Made by a program: the position numbers and the translations under genes. The notes under the pieces were generated by a model. The model searched no databases and had not been told where the DNA came from. It worked only from the letters and a program-made list of their open reading frames with translations. From the NCBI GenBank assembly GCA_944470555.2, contig OX104130.1, forward strand, positions 45,603,491-45,667,490: a DNA stretch of 64,000 bases, read 5' to 3'. Shown one piece after another: positions 48,730 to 61,639 of this stretch; within the stretch, counting starts at the first letter, position 1, and the number at the start of each line of letters is the position of its first letter. This stretch comes from Heterobilharzia americana. Its lineage: Eukaryota > Platyhelminthes > Trematoda > Strigeidida > Schistosomatidae.

Positions 48730-49125
48730 AGTTGGAAGTTTTGACTGTTTTGACTGCGCAAGTGGGTCGAAACTATGATTTTCAACGAATTGGAGTATAA
48801 AGGTTTTCTTTGATATCGTTTCGAAGCCACCGTTGTTAGTTACACACATGTTTACAGAAATCACTGATCAGGTGACATTGTAAGTATGGTATGTTGATCA
48901 GGAATTTGTCGTGTATAGTGTTAGATTTATGCAAATAATCTGAGCGAACCGTTTGCAATCATTCATATGCGCACCACATTTACGATGGAATACAAAGGCA
49001 GTTAAATTCCGTGGTGATTCGTGTTTTGCCCAGCGAAGTAATGTGATATGTTCGTTGGTTAGAGGAATCGTGGGAGGCTTTTCGTTGACAGTTGATTAAA
49101 TAAGCTTTGGAACAGCTGCTAAAGT
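48730..49125. other. no gene recognised
   Basis: Spacer between the paralogous fragment and a PLE reverse-transcriptase remnant. Confidence 0.4.
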
Positions 49126-49129
49126 TTAT

Positions 49130-49850
49130 TGAGACAGCAGAATTAACTCAAGATTTCGAACAAGTTTATGGTGTTTTTTGATGTGACATCTATATTCCTA
49201 CAGGTGTCTCTTCTTGATATTATTATTATTCGTGAGCTCGGTGATCTCCTGTCTCTCCCAACAACTGAATCCATAAGGCTTCTTTTAATATATACAAAAA
49301 TTGTCCAGTTCCAATTTGATAAGATGTTAATTCGCCAAGTTGACAGAGTGGGAATTAGCAGTCCATAGGACTTCACACTGGCAGATATTTTCTTGGCTAA
49401 TCTTGATCTGAGGAAACTCAAATGTGCAGTTGACGTAACAACGTCGTAACATAGATACGTCAATGATACCTTCATGGTGTATGATAATTTGCGCTGAGCA
49501 TCACATCCGCTTGGAATATTCAGTAGTGTATAAAAAACATTAACTTCACAACAGGACATGAAGACGAGAGTAAGTTTTAGATTCTGGACGTTTGTTTCTA
49601 ACGCAGAACTGATGATGCACTTCAAATAGCTGTCCAACTCAGTGGTAGGTATCGCGGTTCATAGTCTAACTTCAACAGTTTCTGTCTAGTCAACCGTAAA
49701 TGAGTATTGGTTAGAACGCTGTTCTGTACAGCATGAAGAATATGGTCACAAGACAAACTTGAGTGGGAACTGTCGTCTTTCAACAAGGAAGGAGGATACC
49801 CCCCAATAGCTCAATGTAATCAGGAAACAGAATAATTCAACCTCTGTTCG
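49130..49850 (+). pseudogene. Penelope-like element reverse-transcriptase fragment
   Basis: In broken frames: FFDVTSIFLQVSLLDIII (motif A region), LLSLPTTESIRLLLIYTK, VQFQFDKMLIRQVDRVG (family xxRQVxGxxMGSP), LADIFLANLDLRKLK, then HRYVNDTFMVYDNL, the catalytic YVDD region with Asp changed to Asn. A later DKLEWELSSF block ends it near 49,840. No GIY-YIG follows. The sequence is unlike the PLE in the arms, so it is a different subfamily. It is inactive. Confidence 0.8.
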
Positions 49851-52800
49851 CTAGGCCGAAGAAATTGCAATCAAACTGCCGGATAAAAGGATTTATGTAT
49901 TGAAAAGGGGTCTACCATCAGTCTTCAACTACTCTGGTAACCTGATTTATTAACCTTCCGCTTATTTCACTACACCATTATCCTGCCGTCAAATTTTCGG
50001 TTAACTCTAAACCTCAATTTAAACCAACTTAGTTCTACTCATTATGTCCTATCATATTATGTTTTCGATACTACTATCTTATCTACTGACAGACTTACCC
50101 AATTCAGTGTTCTAGATTATATGGCATTTGTTTTTCCTGCCCACTTAATTATGATGATAAGTTTCTTACTAGATAGATTTACATAAATGTACTCTAGATA
50201 TCGTTACGTGAGACTTCGAATTACTTTCACCTTCGACAATTTCCTCACTTCTTTATGCTACTGTCCCGTTTTGATGGATCTCAATTTCATTGCAAATTCT
50301 TGTCGCAAATACTCTGTGTTGTGAGCAGCTGATGAGAACCACCAAAATAATAAAATGGACCCATATTATTTAGCTTACATGTTTGTTTTTGTTGTTTCGA
50401 ATTTGATGAAGGCAAATATATGCCTGCTTAGATTTCATTAGAAAACATGTTGGGAAAAACGCCCTGACTTTGACAATTTTAGTTGTTTTACTATTGTACG
50501 CTGATTATAATGGTGCACAAATGAGATGGAAATTTGCATACGACAAACACACTAGGTAAGAAGCATGTTCAAATCAAAAAATGTCTTCTATACGACAGTT
50601 GCTCTCAAAAACTAACAAACATGTACGGTGATGAAATATGGCGACCAGCTGAGCAAACTGAATTCTTAAAAATGTAGCATATTTGTGATCGCTTGTCATA
50701 CATGAATTGATGGCTTATGAAGTGAATCAAATATCGACAGCAGCACAGAATTCTAACATCAAGGTAACTCACGTATACTGCAAGGTGTTCATTAGAACGA
50801 ATAGAAGCAGAGAACCCACAAATATCACTTCTCACAATCTTCACTTCTTCACACATGTATGCGAGAACCAGCAACTTAGCGAACGAGTCCTCCGAAATTT
50901 GAGCCCTAAAAGACAAGGATAACGCGACTGCAAAGCGTTTATTGGATCCAGGATTTAGAGTGTGTAACTGGTGCACTCGAATTGGTGAATAAAAGGTGGA
51001 CTCGTAAAGTACTCGTTTACACTTAGTTCAAAATACATAAGCGACTCTAGTCTGATATTTGTATTCAGAAGACATTGGTGTTAACCATTTGCTTCCATTA
51101 ACATTAACGATTTCCTCTTCACCACCGTTCATGATGATTTAGTCACACATTGCACAAACTCCACTTTGATTGCGCACAATACTACCTCGGAGAGGACTGT
51201 AAATCGTCCCATCGCCTTTTCTGGATGTCGAAAGTATATGCCTAAGTCGCTGAATGATATTCCATTGCTCGATTTCGAGGTGTGTTTACTACCAATAATA
51301 TTAAAACGTGGTTGAATTTATTAGCGTGTCCACAGCTGATGAGAATGTAGTTTAATACACTGAGTCCACTGTGTATGTTTCTGTGTCCCCTTCTTAGCCA
51401 GTGAAAGCAGCGATGAGGGCAAACTACAGGAAAGCTAGAAAACCTTCACCTAATGATATCTGCTAGGAGTGCAAGCAAATATCAAGAAGAAAACGCCGGT
51501 GTAGAGTCGGTCAATGGTTGCAATGACTGACTGTGAAACCACATGAGTTACAACTGGGAACACCACACTAAAAACTTCCGCACTCTCGCGTATAGCTCGA
51601 CAAGGAGTAGGCTACGAGTTGTCTGATATTTTACAGTGCGCCGCCAGTCATGGAAATGTAATCGGTGTCAAAGTCTCAAGACAATGACTGGAGATTAAGG
51701 ACACTTGAGTGTCCCAAACATAGATTCAGTCTGAATTACTGCATATCTGGAGGCAGTCAAAGTATTTCACTTGAATTTTGTGGGCACATAATGCTGACCA
51801 TCACGCAAGTATAAGTCATTACCGTAGGATAACTTTTAAACGCGACGAAACCGCAAGCAGAAGTTTATTGATAGATTTTGAAACTATCTGTCATACCTGA
51901 TGTTAGTGTTTCCTCGGTGGGATCTAACTACCACATTGTCGGCTGACATCCGACGGGTTTCTGTAGTGTACCGTTCACGGTCAAATTTGTTGCATGTGTG
52001 TGTGAGTATTTCAGAAAGTGAGAAAATGATGGAATTAGTGGCAGAATTCCCACTCTACGTAGTTCATGGAGTGAATAACTAGACTAGAAGCAGTCACCTA
52101 TGTTTCGCCTTATTCACGCACGCCATATTTTTCGCATGCCTGTGGTGTAAGGACAGCGAGCAGGAGATGATATAGAGGAAACATAACATATGATTTATCA
52201 CACACTACCTCACATCATATTTGAAATTGACTGCGTGGCAAGTATTTTCAGCCCCATGTGCCAAAGTATACGTTTTCCTTGTTAAAAATAGACAAGCATC
52301 AACATGCTGAAGAAATGACTGTTGATAGGGGATTACTTCCACTACGATCTGCTGTACGTAGATTGTTATACGCACTGATATTACTGAATTCAGTTTCAGC
52401 TGATGTCTCAAACTGTCTTTGATCCCACAAACTCATCCATAGTTGAAACTAAGGATCGCCAACTAAATGGAGGATGTAGATTTTCTGTATGAACTACTTT
52501 CCGGATATCCTTAAAGTAGATGCAAAGCTATAAGTTAGGATGAAGAATTGTTCTGTAAGCTATGACTCAGTAGAGTGCAATTAGACTGGTTTAAGTTGTT
52601 AGAGCTATGCCACACACAATATTTATATGAATATGTATTGTTTTCCAAAACTAATGAGAGGAATTGTGGAACTCGTGTCCATATATTGAAATATTTAGTT
52701 CTTTGGTGACAAGGCTGGTCTCTAGTGATTTTTCCCAAATCGAGTCTTGATTTGTATGTTATATGTATTCACTTATTGTGATTGATGTGGAGTACAAGAA

Positions 52801-53190
52801 CCGTCTGGTGGAGTTGAATTTCCATAGCAGAATATCAAAATAAGCGCTTTTATGTAGTGGGAATGAATGACCTCCTGAGTTTGTTTCAAGCCTACTTACA
52901 TTCTCCTGAATGAATGTTTGATCATCCTTGGACAAAAAGAAGTAACGCATCTTTGAAGTGGTGACTGTTGTTTCCGTTCATAAGTCGAGTGGCTTGAAGG
53001 TTTACTTTGTAAAATGTCTCAGACAATTACAATCACACGCTTTGTTTTAATTGTCTTCTCCTTTTCTAATCGAACAGGAAATAAGTTACTTAAAGCGACT
53101 TTTCTGAAAAAGACAACACTCGTTGAGATCTTCCTATCTGGGGTCTTTTTAGTGTATAGTGAATTAAATTGGTTGAGCTAAAAAATCATC
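49851..53190. other. no gene recognised
   Basis: Less AT-biased in places, with several 60-120-codon frames (for example 50,605-50,976 - and 51,900-52,082 +). None shows a domain, signal or splice context I can support. Confidence 0.35.
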
Positions 53191-53195
53191 AAGTG

Positions 53196-53690
53196 TACCT
53201 AATGGAGAGAAAAGCTTGACGGAGACTCAAAATACTTCATAATGGTTTTGAAGCTGACGCATTTGAAGCTCTTCAATATGCTAAAATTCAGGTGTATTTT
53301 TATGCAGAAAAATAAGTAGGAGCAATGTTATTTCCTATTATTGTGGATGCTCTTGGAGAGAAATGACTTCGAGAAGGTGCAAGTTATTTCCATACCTGAC
53401 AATAACATCTGTGAAATAAATTTACTTTTGGCAAACAGTGGAAAATTGTGTAGAATCTGTTATTATAGGACTTGGATTAGTTCCCTTTGTTATGTAACGT
53501 TTTTCAGAATGAAATAAAATTAAATAATATGAACCACGATGTACTATGTGAAATGGTTTCTTAAGTGTCAGTGGATCTCAAAATACTACTGCCTTCGTAC
53601 TTCAGTTTATGCGGGTTTGAAGCCATGTATCAATTCACGTGTATGTGCATTGGGACGTAAATCAGAGGAATGGAAATCACCGGTCACCTA
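53196..53690 (+). pseudogene. diverged copy of the candidate exon unit
   Basis: Reads CGGAGACTCAAAATACTTC and then FEADAFEALQYAKIQ before GTGTATTTTTATGCAG, parallel to the exon end and intron at 48,010-48,075. A TGA replaces one Arg codon. Similarity continues through TGGAAAATTGTGTAGAATC to about 53,690. The 5' half of the exon is not recognisable. Probably a decayed tandem duplicate of the host segment. Confidence 0.6.
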
Positions 53691-53699
53691 GATTTTCAG

Positions 53700-56600
53700 T
53701 TAATTAGTTCAGTTATTTCGGTTGAATGGTACAGATAATTAATTAGGAGTTGGGCTATTCGATCCACGATAAGCTGATGATGTAAGTTTCCTAAATGTGC
53801 TTTTTTTTTACCTGTTAATCTTAAATTTACATACTGGTGAATTTCAATCAAGTCTCTAAAGTTTAAAATATGTGTGAAGTGATACAGCATAACGTGATAT
53901 GTTTTATTTATATTGCAACATTAGAGTCAGTGCGGAGAAAGTGAATGAACCCTGGATTTGAAATTGTTTGGCGAACCTGTTCTCAGGACTAACTGTAATC
54001 TTCTTAACCACGTTCTGTCAGAATGAATCCTCACTGTTTACGTACACTTATTTTCGATCCTGTTTAACAAATTCTGTTCGTCCCATTTACTTACTGATAA
54101 CCTCCTTTTTCGTGATTACCTATTTACTAGATGCTGCCAAGTGTAAGTGTTTATTCAAGGGTGTACGTAATCATGAGTAGCAATGATTCTGAAGTAGTAA
54201 AGGAATACTGAAATACGATGTTACTAAGTTTCCACACTGAGTTATGCAGTATATGGTTCAGTCTTTGAGTTTTCTGCAACGAATATATGTGATATGAAAG
54301 TGCTTAGTGAAACGTGGAACTTTTTACTGATTTCGTATATGAATATGTGACGTCACGTTTCCTATCTTAAATGTCGACCAAAAATTATACTCGCATATTA
54401 ATTTCTCTAAGCTTGCATTAACCTCCGATGGTATATAATTCAATTCTTGGTCTGTGGGATCGTATGGTTTCAAAGTATTTTTCCTCACAAACTGACATCT
54501 GTTGAAAAAACACTGAAAATCTGTGATCATTAAGGAGCTGTTTCATATTATTTTAGGACTTTTCAACAATTTTCCCTTGCGACCCTGCTGAAAATCTAGC
54601 CCACGACCGTCATGTCTTGTGATGAATGAGTCATAACTCGGCAGCTCAATTAAAATCCAGTGATATACTAAGCCCTTCTTTTTTCAGGTTGTTACATTGC
54701 ACGATCACTATTCAGTATCATCGATGGGTATTTCATCTCACATCCAACTTTTTTGACTGGGATTTTGAAGAAATATATCGTATTTCAGCAAAACATTTCA
54801 CTCATTTACTTGCTTGAAACAGATTGTGAGTTTGTTCATGTTCTCAATATAGTAATCATTGTTTCTAGTTGAGGTTCAGTTTTTTTCTTGTACACCTAGT
54901 TAAGTCAAATATGCAAAATCATTTTGATTTCTGTATCTGCTACTAGAGAAACGATCGGCTGTACTGTATAGTCAATGATTTGTCTAACCAAAATTAGGAT
55001 GAAAGCGAAGTCGTCGTACAATTTACATGAGTCATTGGAATGATAGCGTATGTGTTTATATCCACATAATGACGAAAACGCGCATTCCATTTTTACTTTC
55101 TGTTTACCACGTCCTTAGGATTTATTAGAACAACATTTTTTGTTCAACGGGAAAACATGTTTAACGTTGGGAATGTGTTTATTAAAAGTTCTTACAGAGT
55201 ATGTAGATTTATAATTGAAGCTTTCATTTCCGGTTTATCGTATTTAGAGTGTCTAACAACAAAGTCATCAACCACTGCTTTTACTGAATTATCAGTCCCA
55301 TTTTAGATACGAAATAAAAATGTTAATTTGGTGACATTTGTAAATCAAGCTGAGCTAAAAAAATGTACATTAGGTTGACTTGATAAATAAGAAAGACACC
55401 AAATGAAACCAAGAGATAGAATTCTCAGTTCAGTATGCAAGATAAACAGCCGAAAAAGAAACTAACTTATAACGAGGCTCAGATGTGCATTGGTTCAAGT
55501 TGCCACGTAGCACAGGAGCGTCAAATAAACAGTTGGATAGAAAGAGTTATACTATGGTCGACGAATGTTAATGAGGGGCGAAAGAATACATAAATGAAGG
55601 TTAAAAATATGTTCAAGACTTTAAACGTAAATGAGCATATATATCGAAACAGAATAATCTACTTGATATAGCACATAATGATATAATCATGCTTACCAGG
55701 TGATTTGACTAGGCTCGATTAGTCATTTGGTGAATGTTATGCCCCTGTGAGCTATATCAGATAGACTAATCTAATATGGAATTATATTTCATTCCACTGC
55801 ATTAGTTTTACATTTATAAAAAGTGCATACATTTGCACCATTGTAACTTAGTGTTTCTAGAACTGATTCTTCAACTCTCTAGGAATCCAGCCAGGCAACC
55901 CACATCTCCCCAAATGACGTACACAAGCTGTGATAAATATCATGGACTGGTACTAAAGTTTGATCTGACCGCCATAAGCATCCTTCTAACCTATTCCTAC
56001 TTCATGTGATTTGGGCATCCTGAAAAATGAGCGTTGGTGAAAGACATCTGCTTTCAAATTCATGTGATCTCTTCACATCTACATTCAGGGACCATATTCT
56101 ACCGGCAGAATAAAAATGAAAATCAAACTTTGCAGTTTTCAGAAACTTTCACACGTTTATAAATTTCATTGTTAATCAGATAAAAGAAATATAGGATGCA
56201 TTTGAAATAAAATGTAAATTTCTGAATGAATCCCACCCACAGATATTCCAGCTAACTGACGTAACTCGTATATTATTTATTTATCTTCCTAGTGCGAAAC
56301 CTATAGAGATTATATCCTTGCGAAAATTCCATTATAAAAACCATTTTGATTAAAAAGGTTGATTTGCACATCATGAGGCCAAAGTACTAATTTTTCATAG
56401 CTAAATAATTTTCCAGACAACTAAGTATTGCATCAACGGGGTTCTTAATGGAAAATAAACAAACTAGTTCGAAAGAAAGTTATCTTTGAGACAAAATGCC
56501 ACGAACAAAGGAAACATACTTCTGAGATACAGAAGTCTTTTCAGTGTCTTTTCACCCACTTTCGGTTCAAACTCATCAGTAGTGCATTTTGAATAAATTC

Positions 56601-57520
56601 AACCCACGGAAAGACCAAATGGCACTCTTTTTAACCGGATTTTTCTATATACTCCACTAACGAGCTTTATCCAAAGACAAGAGGAGTGTTGACATTTTAG
56701 ACCAGTCTTATTAACAAAGTCTGCAGGTAGGTTAGTATGAATATTATTCGCCTCTTCGATTTTTAAAGCAGCATATTTCGAACAATTTGTAGTAGATAAA
56801 ACTCACCACTGAAGGATATTTGCCAAGTTTCAAACAGGTTATTTTATTATAACTGAGGTGGTCAGTGCTTATTCTTCCAGAGTATCCAAGTCTTTTCAGT
56901 GTTTGCACATTCACTTATGGTATTTGCTGTCAGTATAGTGGGAGTTATATCTTTATCCAATGTTTGTTTAAATTCGATGATTTGTATCAAAGTTAATTGG
57001 TAAACAACATGATAAGTTGATGATGCTTCACTGATTAGTTTACCTGTGTGATATATTTGATTGTTTACCTAACTTGATTTACGATGCATTGATTACATAC
57101 TTAGCTATGAAGTGTTTACAAAGGAATAGTTGATAAGGAATTGAATTATTTTGTTGGAAGAAGTTGTAGATTATTTATACAGGAGATTACAAATTCAATT
57201 AGTGATGTTTTATGAAGCAGCAGTATTGTGTTTTCGTAGTCCTGGGTAAATATTTAACAAGTATACTGGCATTTTCAGAATGTCTGTTTCATTATTTAAT
57301 TTCAGTATGGATCATTAATTTGGAGTCTACGAGAAAAATTACAGCTGCTACGTGCATAAGAAATATTTGAAATTACTCAATATTTGACTGCACGTCGTTG
57401 AAAATCGATTCAGAAGATAGGGCAACCAGAGATTTTGGGGTAACCTGGAAGTGGTATAACAGGACTAATAATGTAAATCAACTAATGTTTGGTGATGAAG
57501 CCTTTGTTTGCCTGTTTATT
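53700..57520. other. no gene recognised
   Basis: AT-rich DNA, short frames only, no transposon motif found by eye. Confidence 0.4.
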
Positions 57521-57725
57521 GTAACCACTAATTCCGGTGGGAACAACACTCACTGGAAGGCAGGTGCATCTAGCTGACGAGTCTCAAATAGGACGAAACG
57601 TGCATCCTGGATTGCACTGCTAGCCACTGTCCGTCATTACTGTCATTGGAACACAGGTAATATCAAGGCATCCTCACAGAAGCCCATGTGCCAATGTAGA
57701 TCGATCAAGTCGACCCAATCAACGA
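57520..57725 (+). mobile_element. hammerhead-bearing repeat (non-tRNA flank)
   Basis: Shares GGGAACAACACTCACTGG before and CACTGCTAGCCACTG after its ribozyme with the decayed copy in the arms at 27.3 kb. I see no A- or B-box upstream, so it may be a 5'-truncated Smα-type SINE or a PLE-associated hammerhead. Borders are approximate. Confidence 0.6.
57566..57614 (+). ncRNA. hammerhead ribozyme, core intact
   Basis: Stem I 5' ATCTAG (57,568-57,573), core CTGACGA (57,574-57,580), stem II GTCT/GGAC with a CAAATA loop and one G-U pair, core GAAA (57,595-57,598), a weak stem III (A-U, a C-A mismatch, G-C), cleavage triplet ATC (57,604-57,606), stem I 3' CTGGAT (57,607-57,612). All invariant core bases are present. 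Stem III is probably too weak for efficient monomer cleavage, which is common in this family, where dimers cleave better. Confidence 0.8.
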
Positions 57726-57729
57726 CGGT

Positions 57730-58955
57730 ATAATACAAGCAATTTTACTATAGCTATACTCTCTTCAATATTAATTAATAGGTTGGTCAGTTACCTTCCA
57801 ACTATCCCTGACTAACTAATTTACTGTTTGATATACGCTACACACTGATGTTATCTGCTTGATGCGTTTTTCATTCCATGAATAAATCTACTTTATTATT
57901 CACTATGCACCCACAACCTGTTCAGTAACAGATTAATATCTACACATTCATTACTTTATGCCCAAAGTATAGCCGCCATCTGACAGAAGTAATCGTTATC
58001 AGGTTGTGTGCATAGCTTGGTCATTAGGTCGGGCATTCACTTGACTGGATAGCATTTTAATATTTTTAACAACAGAGAAATTTCACAATAATTTGGGTTC
58101 AAAGGAGGTGCGTCTAATCTTTAATTTCCTTTTCTTCACAATTACCTCGAAACATTTTATTTGCTTACTACTCATTCATTTATTAGCTTTATTTTATTTA
58201 CTAATATTGTTATTTTTTTACCCCTTTCCTTGCTTCGTATCTGTTTATCTCAACAGGACTGTCAGCTTTTCATGCATGTTCTATTGCTTCGTAGGTTCTC
58301 ATTTATTCACCTAGTAATTAACTTAAACTGACCTTCCAACCATTGCATTGTAATATTTTAAATAGTTTATTATAGTCCTGCGTCGATCTGCTAGCCACAG
58401 TAACCCTGAGACTCTGTTGGCGACTTTTAGTGACCCTGTAATAACCTACTAGCAATTAGTGGTCACGTATTTTTGTTATCACTATAAATACACATTAACA
58501 GCCTCTGAAAATGATTTCTCGAGAAAGAAATTCTCTTCCCTGAGTTGCCAGGTGTTAAAATGATAGTTGCTCAGCACATTAGAAGGCAAAACAATCAGCT
58601 TATATGGTGCATAAAAAATTGGTTATGATTTTTTTTCCCACTGAATAATAAAGTGCTAAAACTATTAGAAACATGAACTAAATGGTTAGTTTACAATTAT
58701 CTTTCTAGGAAAACGCATTATTCGTTCTCGAATAAAAAGACTTTGGGCTTCATTCGAAAACATATTTACTGTCTTAGCTACTGTAGGTTATGTGGTGACC
58801 TAATAACGGCCTATAAATTGCAAAGTAACCTAAGTTATCGCAACAGTGCAATCCTACCAAACGGCCACTTTAACACTTCTCATGGTAACCCAAGGAGAAT
58901 GGCCCACCAATAGGCTAAAACCGGTGCGGATTCACAGTTCTCTTTGTAAGTCTGA
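57730..58955. other. no gene recognised
   Basis: Includes a hydrophobic 73-codon frame (58,093-58,314, +) that looks like chance Phe/Leu-rich translation of T-rich DNA. The last part (58,790-58,955) may be upstream sequence of the LINE tail that follows. Confidence 0.35.
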
Positions 58956-58960
58956 GTTCA

Positions 58961-59077
58961 CTAAACGGATTGCCTACCGAGATTGCTAATACTCCGTTTT
59001 TTGACAGCTTCAAAAAGGGGTTAGACAGACACGCAGCAATGTACGGTTTGCTGTCATCCAGCTGGGATACGAAGTAG
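58961..59077 (+). pseudogene. LINE ORF2 C-terminal tail
   Basis: Reads LNGLPTEIANTPFFDSFKK then GLDRHAAMYG and ends at TAG (59,075). The pattern LPxEIxxxxxxxxFKxxLDxH is the standard C-terminus of many LINE reverse-transcriptase proteins. No RT motif is seen upstream, so it is a heavily 5'-truncated insertion, with 3' untranslated sequence perhaps to about 59,340. Confidence 0.6.
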
Positions 59078-59373
59078 GCTGATACAACCCACTAACTCTG
59101 AACAACCCAGCACAGCCAATCCTATGCCGAGTCTTTTGTACCACCGTTTTAATCACAAACCTGACTCAGCAATATACTTCCCTGTAGGTGTCTCCTTCAG
59201 TCACCATCTTTTACTAATAGTACTACTATCTCTGTTCCTATAACCCGTCCTTACTTTCTCCTTCTCGACCCTGCGACTCTACGATCACACACTATTTATT
59301 AAAGTTCTGTCTATCGCTTATCTTTCATGAATCTACCTAACATTCTCCTTTTTTTGTTTCGCTTCCTTTCATT

Positions 59374-59712
59374 TTGTCGTTTTTTTCTTTTTCTTCCCAC
59401 TTCATTCCCCTTGATTTGTTTGAACATCTTTCCTATCTTCTTCATACAACCAATCCGATCAACTATCTGGTGGTACGCCACTTGAGGAGGCTATCTGCAC
59501 CACATTCCTTTGAAAAACATACAATCTCTACAAATTTAATCAACACCCAACTGCCCTTTAGGTATACCATACCTAGAGCAGGTGACTGGGTAGGTCTTCT
59601 GCATTGGAATCCACCAAGGACCTGGGAACGTTACACAAGACCTAGAAGCGAGAACAAAGAAATCATTAGGTTTACAATAGCTCGCAAAAAGACACTGAAG
59701 ACAAGAAGGTGA
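59374..59712 (+). other. 112-codon open frame of unknown nature
   Basis: Begins in T-rich DNA and becomes more protein-like in its second half (AGDWVGLLHWNPPRTWERY, basic end). It may be a transposon-derived remnant downstream of the LINE tail. I do not recognise it, and the first third is low-complexity. Confidence 0.2.
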
Positions 59713-59719
59713 TTAATTA

Positions 59720-61455
59720 ACTATTGTTTGGCTGGTAAAGTTTCAGAGAACGATTACATGCACAACAGCTGTCGGTAGCCCGGAAAACTGGAGAATTTTT
59801 GTCCAAAGTATACCACTGATATAATAACACTTTGTGTCACGCTTATGCCACAAACTGTCAAAATAAATTGGTGCACCACATAGCTTCACGTCTACAGATA
59901 AAAGATGTATAAGACATTGAGTAGAGGCATTGCCATACAATTTCGAGGCAACCTGTTAGCTTACATACTAACTGGTACTGCTGTTTTAGACGCCTCCATC
60001 TGGATTATTTTGAATTATATTAAATTATAAGTTATTGAAGGTGTTACTGTTTCGTAAAAAACAAACGCACAGTACAATATCTTTGTTAAAATCACAGCAT
60101 AATGTTTCGATCTATCGGAATCTCTGGTTGTAGCTGTAGACAAAGTTCTTCGTAGCTAGATCTTTTTATCACTTCATAAGAATCTCTTGTCGAATTGAAA
60201 CAGCATTGTGTCTCTGTTAAATTGAATTAATTTGTCTCTCCTAAAAAGTGACTTTGAGTCACCCAGCTACATGTTGGCTATTAGAAAGGCATTCCAAGTG
60301 ATACAGGATAAGTTTATAGAAAGGAAGATAACAATTTTGAAAGCATTCACTACAGGAGCGCAGAATATGCAGTGATATTTCTAGTTGATTGCAGCTCATT
60401 TCATAGTTGATATAATGGAGAATTGCCAGCACTTCATTAATTACAGAAGTCAATCAAATATATTCCATCGACTTGTTTTCAGATGAAATATCGAACGATT
60501 TATACAAAAGTTAACTGCATTTTAAAATATGCTAATTTTATGGATTTTAGGAGCAACATATTGTCGACATCAGTGAAATACATTGTTAATGGAATTTGTT
60601 GAGAGTGGCTGAATTCGTTATTGTTTCTGTTCAGCTGAATTGACGAAATCTCCCCTGCTAACATCTCTGCTGAAGTCAGTGTATAACCGACCTTTCTAAT
60701 GGTTAACCTGCAGCTAAATAAATTTGTTCGATAAGATTGAGCTAACGAAAATGTTTACAAGGAAAGTTAGTGAAACTTTTAAATTATTCAGTTAAGATGC
60801 TAGTACCCTGATTGGGTTTTAGAAACGTTTCCAGGTGAAAATAAAAATGGTTGTTTACAATTAAGTCTTCTGGTTTCGCGTTTTTGCAATCGTGGAAGAA
60901 CCTAAAGTAAAGACTTAGTCTTCAGACAGATGCTACAAAATTTCATCTTATCATTCGTGCTAACATTGACAGGCTGTACATCAGAAGGGTAAATGATCTA
61001 AAGGTTTGCATGATAATCGGATACAATGCTGGTACACGTTTTTGAAATCGAATAGTGAGTTAACTTCTGCAGCAAATACTCAGTAGAATTTTCAGGGTTG
61101 CACAGGCAGGAAAAGAATTGCAACTATATGACCTTTGAAGGTCAGACAGATGAACTACCTACCCAATGTACAGAATTAAGATGATTCAGTTGCACAGACA
61201 AACATGGATTTGAAAAAGTACAAGGTTAACCACGATCACATGTACAAGGATAACTGATAAGACTGTGATGGTGCATAAAACCATCTCATAATTCAGTATA
61301 TTTGGTTGAAGGTCCACTGCACATACAGAAATTTCTGACTGACTCATTTGTGCTCTGTATCTGTCGGAATAAACACAGATGATTAGAATAAGCTGTACAC
61401 GGTGAAATAAGATGAATAAGGGCTTCTGATTGTTCCTCATGCCAAATTCACCAGT
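59720..61455. other. no gene recognised
   Basis: AT-rich spacer with only short frames. Confidence 0.4.
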
Positions 61456-61464
61456 AGATTCACC

Positions 61465-61635
61465 AGTGATTCTCAGTGGAATCCAGAACGCACGTTTCGT
61501 CCTGTTTGGGATTCGTCACTTGGATGTATCTGCATCCCAGAGAGTAATATTGTCCCCCCCCTTAGACCCGAACCCAGTTCTCACAGCTTCAAATGCTTAA
61601 GTGTTATCCACTGGGACAAGAAAGCCACCACCTGT
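61465..61635 (-). mobile_element. tRNA-like SINE with damaged hammerhead (Smα-like)
   Basis: On the - strand: CCAGTGGATAACACTTAAGC at the A-box position (61,613-61,594), B-box GGGTTCGGGTC (61,575-61,565), a run of eight Gs, then the hammerhead at 61,525-61,481 and GATTCCACTG. Same order as the 8.2-kb SINE but a different subfamily, closer to published Smα sequences. Confidence 0.75.
61481..61525 (-). ncRNA. hammerhead ribozyme with a mutated core
   Basis: Stem I (ATCCA/TGGAT), stem II (TCC/GGA) and GAAA are kept, but the 5' core is GTGACGA instead of CTGACGA, so the invariant C is G, and the cleavage triplet is GTT. The C-to-G change at core position 3 is known to abolish or greatly reduce cleavage in hammerheads. 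Confidence 0.75.
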
Positions 61636-61639
61636 TTAA

